36,466 nt of DNA. Origin: an uncultured Oleispira sp. GTDB lineage: Bacteria; Pseudomonadota; Gammaproteobacteria; Pseudomonadales; Oceanobacteraceae. The notes beneath the pieces are model-generated. The model was given only the letters and a program-made list of their open reading frames with translations. It did no database searches and was not told the DNA's origin. The translations under genes were made by a program, and so were the position numbers. The stretch spans positions 1 through 36,466 of the forward strand of contig CAJVZR010000041.1 in the NCBI GenBank assembly GCA_913019965.1. The letters are read 5' to 3'. This document shows positions 1 through 7,127 of this stretch, piece by piece; positions within the stretch are counted from its first letter, which is position 1, and every line of letters starts with the position of its first letter.

Positions 1-1
1 G

Positions 2-367
2 ATCAGCGATTATCAACCTGCCGCTCTAATCGAAGCCATGGAGCATCATCAATATGATTTGCAGTATTGGATTTATACTATCGCGGTGGACCAGTATTTG
101 AGTCGACGAATGCCAGATTATGATTACGAAAAACATTTTGGTGGTGTTTATTATTTCTTCTTACGGGGGATGAATGGCAAGACTGATGGGGAAGGGGTGT
201 TTTTTACTCGTCCAGAAAAATCGCAGCTAGAGAAGTGGCGTCTCTGGTTATTGGGTACAGACTCTTCGAAAGAAATGGTGATTAGCGAAACAGCTCATAA
301 TGAAGATGATGCGATTAATAAAGATACTATTGAAATAGAAAGTAACCAGCAGTTGGGCTTATTCTAA
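2..367 (+). CDS. recB: RecB, C-terminal end (exodeoxyribonuclease V beta subunit), partial
   Basis: This is the 3' end of a gene whose reading frame is already open at base 2. The translated tail of about 121 residues matches the end of the RecB nuclease domain: a YDLQYWIY segment carrying the QYxxY-type motif of RecB nucleases, then YDYEKHFGGVYYFFLRGM and a GVFFTRPE segment. RecB is the helicase-nuclease subunit of RecBCD, which processes double-strand breaks for recombination. The stop codon overlaps the recD start by one base (TAATG), so the two are translated together. The last 40 or so residues are acidic and not conserved in the family. An ATG at 38 is internal, not a real start. Confidence 0.95.
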   Translation: MSDYQPAALIEAMEHHQYDLQYWIYTIAVDQYLSRRMPDYDYEKHFGGVYYFFLRGMNGKTDGEGVFFTRPEKSQLEKWRLWLLGTDSSKEMVISETAHNEDDAINKDTIEIESNQQLGLF

Positions 368-2427
368 TGACGACGTTAAAAATTCATACGCTGAAACCTT
401 GGTTAAAGTCGGTATTTGTGGCTGATGCTAGAGAACCTAGCTTAAAGGCCATTGATTTAGAGCTCGCGAATAGCTTGTGTCTTAACGAAAACTCCCTCTA
501 CCAGCAGCAATCTCAAACGTTAGACCTTGAGCATAGAGAAGAAGATTTAAGACTGTATGCGTATCTGATTATTAAACTTAGTCAGGCGCTCAGTCGCGGG
601 GAAGTCTGTATTGATCTTTCTGCGCTTTACGATATGCAAAATAAAATTGGCATTTCCGTTGCTAATATTAATTCGGCAATCAGTATATTTGTAACGATTA
701 AAGAAATCGATCATCAGCGACTGACAGAGAAAAAGCCCTCAGACTTGGTTGTAAACTATCCTTTGGTTCACATGCAAGGGCGGCTTTATTTTTCACGCTA
801 CTGGTTTTATCAACATCAGGTCTTCTTCTCGATTAATACTCGTTTAACGGATACTCACTCTCAGCCTTCTGATGTTGATACACTCAGCGCTACACTGCAG
901 CAATTATTCCCAGCAAGCCAGAATCAAGATGATGGGGTAAATTGGCAGATGTTAGCCGCGGCAAATGCCTGTTTGAATCGTTTTAGTGTTATTACTGGGG
1001 GCCCAGGAACAGGTAAAACCTCGACGGTTACCCGTTTATTAGCGGCGTTAATTAGTCAGCAGCCTAATTTACGCATCGCTTTAGCCGCACCCACAGGGAA
1101 GGCTGCAGCACGTTTAGTTGAATCGATATTGGGGGCAAAAGCTAATCTGGCAGAAAGCTTTCCTTTAGCAGAAAAAATACCGGTTAATTCATTCACTTTA
1201 CATAGACTATTAGGTTGGCGACCAGACGGGTTTTCGTATAACCATAAAAAAACCTTACCCTATGATTTAGTGATTGTAGACGAAGCATCCATGGTAGATT
1301 TACCTATGATGGCGCAACTAATTGAGGCATTAGCCGATAGCTCTCGACTTATTTTACTCGGGGATAAAGACCAATTAGCGTCAGTGGAAGCGGGTAGTGT
1401 ATTAGGGGATTTGTGCGATAGTGGCGTTATGGTGAATAACTACCCTGCACATGGCTTAACAAACATCAGAGCCGCTGAGTTAGAACGTCTCTGTGGCCTG
1501 CCGCAAGAGAAATTAAATGAGTTTATAGAAGTGGATGCACCTTTGATGGCCAACAGCTTGTCTCAGTTGCGAAAGAGTTATCGCTTTACCAGTGATTCGG
1601 GCATTGGGAGGCTGGCTGAGGCGGTTAATTTAGGGCGAGGCGACCTAGTAAATCAGAGTTTTATAAATCATCTAGATATAAAGCGCTGGGGCCATTTATC
1701 AGCTCCTTTTAGCAAGGATGTGAACGAATCGTTACTGGCTGCAGAAAATGCATGGCAGCAACAAGTGGTTCAAGGTTATGGTCATTATTTAGCGGCGATG
1801 GAGCAGAATAAAAGTCCATTTGAGGTACTGCAGTTATTTAATAACTTCCAATTATTATGCGCGTTACGTCAGGGGAGTTCGGGTTTAAAAGCTCTGAATG
1901 AGCGTGTGCAAAAACTATTACAAAGTCGTGGTTTATTAAATATTGATAGCCATTCTAATGCCATCGAGCAAAACCGTTGGTATCCCGGGCGACCAGTGAT
2001 GATTAGCCGTAATGATTACGAGCTAAACCTATTTAATGGTGATATCGGTATTGCCATGTTTGTGGATGTTGAGGCGGGGTTAGGCAGCAATAAAAAAAAT
2101 ACAGGGGCTAAAGAGTTAAGGGTTTGCTTTGTTGCCAGTGATTCAGAGGTTTCTATGCCACGAGTTAGGCAATTATTACCGACGCGTTTACCCGAGCATG
2201 AAACAGCCTTTGCGATGACAGTGCATAAAAGCCAAGGCTCAGAATTCGAAGATGTTGCTTTGGTATTACCAGAAAACTACAGCCCAGTAATTTCTAGAGA
2301 ATTGATCTATACCGCGATTACGCGCGCGAAGAAAACCTTCTCGTTATATGCGGACCAAGAAGTGTTAGAGCGAGGTATTATTGCAAGAATTGAACGCGCG
2401 AGTGGCTTAAGAGATCTTTTGTTTTAA
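367..2427 (+). CDS. recD: RecD, exodeoxyribonuclease V alpha subunit (5'-3' helicase)
   Basis: RecD is the fast 5'-3' SF1B helicase motor of the RecBCD complex in the cytoplasm. The helicase motifs are in order: Walker A GGPGTGKTST around residues 211-220 (Lys217), motif Ia LAAPTGKAAARL around 239-250, Walker B VIVDEASM with the DE pair at 305-306, LLGDKDQLASVEAGSVLGDL, and near the C-terminus TVHKSQGSEFEDV and LIYTAITRAKK. At 686 residues it is somewhat longer than E. coli RecD (608). The first 200 residues form the less conserved domain that contacts RecC/RecB. Its ATG overlaps the recB stop, as expected of a recB-recD operon; recC would lie upstream outside the window. Confidence 0.97.
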   Translation: MTTLKIHTLKPWLKSVFVADAREPSLKAIDLELANSLCLNENSLYQQQSQTLDLEHREEDLRLYAYLIIKLSQALSRGEVCIDLSALYDMQNKIGISVANINSAISIFVTIKEIDHQRLTEKKPSDLVVNYPLVHMQGRLYFSRYWFYQHQVFFSINTRLTDTHSQPSDVDTLSATLQQLFPASQNQDDGVNWQMLAAANACLNRFSVITGGPGTGKTSTVTRLLAALISQQPNLRIALAAPTGKAAARLVESILGAKANLAESFPLAEKIPVNSFTLHRLLGWRPDGFSYNHKKTLPYDLVIVDEASMVDLPMMAQLIEALADSSRLILLGDKDQLASVEAGSVLGDLCDSGVMVNNYPAHGLTNIRAAELERLCGLPQEKLNEFIEVDAPLMANSLSQLRKSYRFTSDSGIGRLAEAVNLGRGDLVNQSFINHLDIKRWGHLSAPFSKDVNESLLAAENAWQQQVVQGYGHYLAAMEQNKSPFEVLQLFNNFQLLCALRQGSSGLKALNERVQKLLQSRGLLNIDSHSNAIEQNRWYPGRPVMISRNDYELNLFNGDIGIAMFVDVEAGLGSNKKNTGAKELRVCFVASDSEVSMPRVRQLLPTRLPEHETAFAMTVHKSQGSEFEDVALVLPENYSPVISRELIYTAITRAKKTFSLYADQEVLERGIIARIERASGLRDLLF

Positions 2428-2430
2428 ATT

Positions 2431-2468
2431 GCTCGCTTTCTCTGTGAAGCTCACAGAGGAAAGCGAGC
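2431..2468. terminator. Large inverted repeat between convergent genes
   Basis: A 17-base arm (GCTCGCTTTCTCTGTGA) and its complement with one bulged G flank a 3-base loop. It lies between the convergent ends of recD and the oxidoreductase gene and could terminate both. Neither strand has a strong T run afterwards (minus strand: AATTTAAAAC), so it may act as an mRNA 3' end stabiliser as much as an intrinsic terminator. Confidence 0.6.
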
Positions 2469-2479
2469 GCGAAAGGCTA

Positions 2480-3712
2480 CTATTTTAAAACTTCAAACTT
2501 GAGTTTTGCGTCTTTTTCTAGGCGTTCAATTAAGCGATCGCCGAATAACGTTGAGGTTGTCCAAAAACCGCCTTCTTTGCTTGCTATTAAGTCTTTATCT
2601 AGGGCTAAGCAAGCACCGACCTGGCCTAGCATCTGGCTCGTTGAACCGTATCCTGGGTCGCCTTGGCCGACAACTTTAGTACGAATTTCTTTGCCGTCTG
2701 CGGTCTTACCTACAAAGCGAATATCATAATAGCCTTCTACTTGTTCTTTCGGGCTTGGGCCTTCGCCAGGTTTAGGTAATACATAGTTTTCCAGTAGCCA
2801 GCGCGTTGGTTTAATCGCAGCGCCTACGAAGAATGCCCCTAAGCCTGTCACAATAGCCGTTGCGGTTAAGCGACCTTTTAAACCCTTACCAACCAGCATG
2901 GCTTCGTCGTATTTAAAGTCTTTGCCATAAGGGGCGCCTGCTAAGCCATTGGAGCGAAATACGATTCGGGTATTAATGGCCGCCATAATGAAGGGGGCGG
3001 TCCAAGCATTGAAGTTTTTATCGAACGTTGGGCCTTTGGTATCGAATTGGCGTGCATTAAAACCATGATCTTGTGGGCAGACCCAATAAGGGTTCACTAA
3101 ATCTTTACGCATTGAAGGGTTGGCGACAACTTCTTTGGTAATGTTCAGCATACTGGCGATAGTACCTCCGGAGGCACCGCCTTTCGCCGCTTTTACACGC
3201 ATAGATATGTTTTGACAAAATTCACCCCAAGATTTCTTTGCTTCTCGTTGGGTGAAATAAACCCCCATATCTGACGGAATAGAATCAAAACCACTGCAAT
3301 GGACAATATGGGCACCACTGGCTTTTGCTGTGTCTTCATATTTATTCAGCATGCGGCTAATCCACTGCACTTCACCAGTTAAGTCGCAATAATCGGTGCC
3401 CGTTTCAGCACATACTTTGACTAGGGTTTCACCGTATAAGGCATAAGGGCCTACGGTTGAGATAACGACATTAGCTTGCTCGCAAAGCGTTTTGATTGCT
3501 GCTTCGTCATTCGCATCGGCAATGATCGTTGTTAGTTCAGGTTGTTGGATTTTTACTTTCACTTCATCGAGCTTATTCTGTGAGCGCCCAGCGATGGCCC
3601 ATTTAAGCGACTCTTGCCCTTGATGATTGAATTTATCAGTTAAATATTGAGCTAGAATTTGACCAACAAAGCTGGTGGCACCAAAAACGACCACATCAAA
3701 TTGAGTATTCAT
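2480..3712 (-). CDS. Saccharopine dehydrogenase-like NAD(P)-binding oxidoreductase
   Basis: The N-terminus is a Rossmann fold with the glycine-rich FGATSFVGQILAQYL near residues 10-24, followed by AGRSQNKL, the NADP-binding part of the saccharopine dehydrogenase-like superfamily. A central VHCSGFDSIPSDMG segment and a hydrophobic stretch near residues 280-300 resemble the trans-acting enoyl reductase/saccharopine-dehydrogenase-like proteins that act on lipids, rather than the true lysine enzyme. The length (410 residues) fits that group. I chose the ATG at 3712 because AGAAGG lies 7 bases upstream; a TTG immediately before it is an alternative. It is transcribed away from dusC and has no obvious operon partner. 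Substrate unknown. Confidence 0.8.
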   Translation of the reverse strand: MNTQFDVVVFGATSFVGQILAQYLTDKFNHQGQESLKWAIAGRSQNKLDEVKVKIQQPELTTIIADANDEAAIKTLCEQANVVISTVGPYALYGETLVKVCAETGTDYCDLTGEVQWISRMLNKYEDTAKASGAHIVHCSGFDSIPSDMGVYFTQREAKKSWGEFCQNISMRVKAAKGGASGGTIASMLNITKEVVANPSMRKDLVNPYWVCPQDHGFNARQFDTKGPTFDKNFNAWTAPFIMAAINTRIVFRSNGLAGAPYGKDFKYDEAMLVGKGLKGRLTATAIVTGLGAFFVGAAIKPTRWLLENYVLPKPGEGPSPKEQVEGYYDIRFVGKTADGKEIRTKVVGQGDPGYGSTSQMLGQVGACLALDKDLIASKEGGFWTTSTLFGDRLIERLEKDAKLKFEVLK

Positions 3713-3902
3713 CAAGCAACCTTCTTATTCGAATATGTTATGCAAATGTATTGTTATTGTTTTAAACATAGCCAGATTATCAAGGTTTTCATTAATAGGT
3801 AATGTCAGATACCGCCAAAGCTCTATTAATATCTCGATAGTGAAGTGCAAAGGAAATTGATATCATCACGCTTTTGAATTCTCGTTAGGTTATATCAGTT
3901 TT

Positions 3903-4862
3903 ATGCGCATCGTTTTAGCCCCACTTGAAGGGGTCATGGATCATACCGTTCGTGAATTATTAACCAGTTTAGGTGGTTACGACCTATGCGTAACCGAATT
4001 TTTAAGAGTCTCTAACCATCAATTATTGCCTCCCCGTACTTTTTATCAGTTAGCACCAGAATTAGAGAATAATGGTTTTACCCCCAGCGGTGTGCCTGTG
4101 CGCTTGCAATTATTAGGTTCTCAGCCCGATACTTTGGCGATGAATGCTCAGCGCGCGATTGAGCTAGGCTCTCATGGTATTGATTTGAATCTTGGTTGCC
4201 CTGCAAAAGCCGTGAATAAAAGTAAGGGGGGGGCTGTGCTATTAAAAGAACCACAGCTTATCTCAGCTGCGGTGAACGAATTGCGCAAAGCCGTACCTAA
4301 AGACAAAACATTATCGGTCAAAATTCGTTTGGGTTGGGATGATCCGAATTGCGTTCATGAAATAGTCGATGCCATCGTACAAGCGGGAGCGGACGAACTA
4401 ACCATTCATGCTCGAACGAAGGAGGATGGCTATAAAGCGGAAGCGATTAAGTGGCATTACATTGCTAAAGTGAAAGAAAGATTGGCCGTAGAAGGTAAGT
4501 CATTTTCTATTATTGCGAATGGTGAAATTTGGGATGTTGAGGATGCTATGGCCTGTCGGAAGATATCAAATTGTGATGATATTATGATTGGACGTGGTGC
4601 TTTAGCATCTCCTAACCTTGCCGCCATGGTCGCCGGGATTAGCGAAAAGATGAGCTGGGTTGAAGTTGTTCAGATGATTCTAGATTATCGCAAAGTACAG
4701 GTTATTGGTTCAAAAGGGCATCACTATTCTAGCCGGGTTAAACAATGGCTAAGTCAAATGCGTCGCTCATACCCGGAAGCGAATGAATTATTTATGGCTA
4801 TCAAAAAGATTAAAGATAGAGAGGATATGATTACTGCCTTAGCGAATAGTATTCGTAAGTAA
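3903..4862 (+). CDS. dusC: tRNA-dihydrouridine(16) synthase DusC
   Basis: An FMN-dependent enzyme that reduces uridine to dihydrouridine in the tRNA D-loop. The protein starts with MRIVLAPLEGVMD, the flavin-binding start of Dus enzymes, and carries the catalytic cysteine in LNLGCPAKAVN (Cys99). The segments TEFLRV, VRLQLLG, SVKIRLGWDD, HARTKEDGYKAE, IANGEIWD and MIGRGAL follow in the usual order. TPSGVPVRLQLLG, ANGEIWD and the KQWLSQMRRSYPEA tail resemble DusC (U16) rather than DusA or DusB. The length, 319 residues, is normal. It stands alone between divergent and convergent neighbours. Confidence 0.93.
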   Translation: MRIVLAPLEGVMDHTVRELLTSLGGYDLCVTEFLRVSNHQLLPPRTFYQLAPELENNGFTPSGVPVRLQLLGSQPDTLAMNAQRAIELGSHGIDLNLGCPAKAVNKSKGGAVLLKEPQLISAAVNELRKAVPKDKTLSVKIRLGWDDPNCVHEIVDAIVQAGADELTIHARTKEDGYKAEAIKWHYIAKVKERLAVEGKSFSIIANGEIWDVEDAMACRKISNCDDIMIGRGALASPNLAAMVAGISEKMSWVEVVQMILDYRKVQVIGSKGHHYSSRVKQWLSQMRRSYPEANELFMAIKKIKDREDMITALANSIRK

Positions 4863-4866
4863 CATT

Positions 4867-4903
4867 TTTTAAACTATCTATTAATATTGATTGCAGTTTA
4901 AAA
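4867..4903. repeat. AT-rich inverted repeat after dusC
   Basis: TTTTAAACT at 4867-4875 and its exact complement AGTTTAAAA at 4895-4903 flank a 19-base AT-rich loop between the convergent dusC and hybrid kinase genes. It overlaps the kinase stop codon. It might form a weak transcript-end hairpin; the stem is all A/T except one C-G pair. Confidence 0.3.
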
Positions 4904-6520
4904 CCATAGATCAAACTCTTTCACTAAGGCTTTAAAATTAATTGGCTTAGCTAATAAGCCTGACATACCAGCAGCATTGCATTTTAACTGCTCTTGCTCG
5001 GTTGCTGATGCGGTTAGTGCAATAATAGGGGTTTGAGTGAAATTGGGGAGGACAGAGATAAACTCAGCCGCTTGTATTCCGTCCATAATCGGCATTTGGA
5101 TATCCATCAGAATCAAATCAAAAACCTCACCCTTGCATAGGTCTAAGGCTTCTTGACCATTGTGTGCAATTTTTACATTTAGCCCTAATTTTAGTAATAA
5201 TTTTTTTGTTACTTTCTGATTAACAATATTGTCCTCGACCAATAATATTGTTTTGTCGTATTGACGTTCGAATTCAAACTGCTGTTTTAACGAGGTTGAA
5301 TCATTGGGTTGGTGTTTTTTTACTTGCATAGGGATTTTAATCGTAAAAATGGATCCTTTCCCTGGTTGGCTTTTAACTTGAATGCTTCCAGACATTAATT
5401 CACACAGCTGGTGGCATATGGCTAGCCCAAGACCTGAGCCTTTTTGTCGTTTAGCCATGTCCATATCAAGCTGGGTAAATGCAGTGAAAATGTCTTGTTG
5501 TTTGGTTTTAGGGATACCTAAACCGGTATCGGTTATTTTAGCAATGAATAAAAACGAACTAGTGCTTAAGTTCTCGACTTCAATGTTTATATTAATACTG
5601 CCATGATCGGTAAATTTTATGGCATTTGATATTATATTTTGGATAACTTGAGTAATTCTAAGGGCATCGATATAGGCGAATTTTGGCAGTTCATCAATTC
5701 CGTTAATCTTGTATGAAAGCCCTTTATTTCGAGCATCAATAGAAAACATATTAAATATGTTCTTGATCAGATTGGTTAAGTTAGTTTCTTTTAGAATTAA
5801 TCGATTCTCGCCGATTTCTAAACTTGAAATATCCAATAAATCGTTAATTAATTCGAGTAATATATCACTGGATGAATGAATGATATCGACAAGCTCTGTT
5901 TGTTCATCGGATAAATTTTCAAATGACAATAATTGAGATGCACCGAGAATGCCATTGAGCGGTGTCCTCAGTTCATGGCTGATATTGGCCGTGATTCTAG
6001 TTTTGGCCAAGTTTTCATGTTCAGCACGTTCTTTCGCTTTTATTAGGTGGCTTTCAGATTGCTGTTTTAGCGTGATATCAGAAGTAACCCCCATCAGCTT
6101 TGAAATATCACCTCGAGAGTCCAAAATAGGAATAAAATTTGATTCAAAAGTTTTATCCCCAGTAGGGGTTTCGACCGTAAAATGAAAATGTGATGCCTGA
6201 TTTCCTTTTAACGCTTCTTGCATTAGACCTTGAATACGACCTAAATTCGCATCGCCAACAAAGTCTAAGTAGGGGGTATTAATGACCTCTGATTCTTGGC
6301 TAAGGCCCAGCATTTCTAGTCCTGCGGGGTTCATTTTAACCAGCTTTCCTGAGCGGTCTATTTCGTGAATACAAACGGGGGCATGTTCCACAAGCTCTTG
6401 ATAGCGGTTATTAATCCTTTGGTCTGCTTGCTGTTTCTTGAGCGCCACCTGCTGTTGCTTTACTTGCTCTTCAAGCTCAGCAATTCGGCGATGTAGCGGG
6501 CAATCAGAGCTGTTGTCCAT
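4898..6520 (-). CDS. Soluble PAS hybrid sensor histidine kinase with C-terminal receiver
   Basis: The domains run: a short coiled coil (about 12-40), a PAS domain (about 40-150, ending in VTSDIT), HisKA with the H-box ISHELRTPLNG (phospho-accepting His182), HATPase_c with NAIKFT, DTGLGIP and GSGLGLAI boxes (about 285-398), and a receiver (about 424-538) with acidic Glu429/Asp430, phospho-acceptor Asp473 in LMDIQMPIMDG and Lys525. No membrane helix or signal peptide is visible, so it should sense a cytoplasmic cue, perhaps through a cofactor or ligand in the PAS domain. There is no HPt domain, so the phosphate must pass on to a separate partner; none lies next to it. Signal and output are unknown. 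Confidence 0.93.
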   Translation of the reverse strand: MDNSSDCPLHRRIAELEEQVKQQQVALKKQQADQRINNRYQELVEHAPVCIHEIDRSGKLVKMNPAGLEMLGLSQESEVINTPYLDFVGDANLGRIQGLMQEALKGNQASHFHFTVETPTGDKTFESNFIPILDSRGDISKLMGVTSDITLKQQSESHLIKAKERAEHENLAKTRITANISHELRTPLNGILGASQLLSFENLSDEQTELVDIIHSSSDILLELINDLLDISSLEIGENRLILKETNLTNLIKNIFNMFSIDARNKGLSYKINGIDELPKFAYIDALRITQVIQNIISNAIKFTDHGSININIEVENLSTSSFLFIAKITDTGLGIPKTKQQDIFTAFTQLDMDMAKRQKGSGLGLAICHQLCELMSGSIQVKSQPGKGSIFTIKIPMQVKKHQPNDSTSLKQQFEFERQYDKTILLVEDNIVNQKVTKKLLLKLGLNVKIAHNGQEALDLCKGEVFDLILMDIQMPIMDGIQAAEFISVLPNFTQTPIIALTASATEQEQLKCNAAGMSGLLAKPINFKALVKEFDLWF

Positions 6521-6645
6521 AATAATGTCTTATATTCGCTATTTAAGGTTATTTGCTTTAGTTGATTATAGTGTGTTTGTAATAATCTTGCTAAATCGAC
6601 AGGGGGAGGCATAATGCCAGCTTTAACTAGCCCAGAGACATAACT

Positions 6646-7056
6646 ATGTGGACTCAAGACAATATTAGTGATGACCAAATCCTGCATAAGGCAGAAAGCG
6701 CTGATAATACTCAAGAATCAATTAAAATAGCGGTATTAGCTAGTGCTGATTACGCATTTTCCTTGTTCGATGATAATGTCAAAGATGAGTCTATGTATTG
6801 CTTGTTTGATTGGGATTTTGCCCAACAAACATTAACCATTAGTATTACCGATCCATCTAAAACTCTTCTAGCTAAGCATAGAGTACAACTGAAGTTAATG
6901 AATTATGACGCTTATCTGAGTAATGAAGAAGATCAGCAAGAGCAGATTCAGCTTTGGCTGCATAATCACCTAACAACCAGTGCTGAATTTTTGCAATACT
7001 CACTAGTCGCGGCCATGGTGGCAAATGGTGATTTAGCAAGCTCGGTATTATTGTAA
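6646..7056 (+). CDS. Hypothetical 136-residue cytoplasmic protein
   Basis: I do not recognise a family. The protein is acidic, has no signal peptide or membrane helix, and looks like a mixed alpha/beta domain: FDWDFAQQTLTISITDPS resembles a beta hairpin, followed by helical LQYSLVAAMVANGDLASSVLL. It is divergent from the hybrid kinase (126 bases between starts) and convergent with the M16 protease. Balanced, non-repetitive composition and a tidy hairpin after the stop support a real gene. A function cannot be given. Confidence 0.65.
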   Translation: MWTQDNISDDQILHKAESADNTQESIKIAVLASADYAFSLFDDNVKDESMYCLFDWDFAQQTLTISITDPSKTLLAKHRVQLKLMNYDAYLSNEEDQQEQIQLWLHNHLTTSAEFLQYSLVAAMVANGDLASSVLL

Positions 7057-7069
7057 GCATTAGGAAGTA

Positions 7070-7104
7070 CCTTGTGATAGAAATTACTCACAACTATCAC
7101 AAGG
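7070..7104 (+). terminator. Hairpin terminator between convergent genes
   Basis: A perfect 11-base stem, CCTTGTGATAG and CTATCACAAGG, surrounds a 13-base loop and is followed on the plus strand by AATTGATTTTAAG. It starts 13 bases after the 136-residue gene and ends 23 bases before the M16 stop. The T run is weak, so efficiency is uncertain. Confidence 0.6.
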
Positions 7105-7127
7105 AATTGATTTTAAGCGATAGCCGC

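Noticed and set aside
2499..2729. Frame antisense to the saccharopine dehydrogenase-like gene
   Set aside because: Shadow of a real gene on the other strand.
6872..7060. Frame antisense to the 136-residue gene
   Set aside because: The plus-strand frame is longer, has a better composition and a following hairpin; this one is a shadow.
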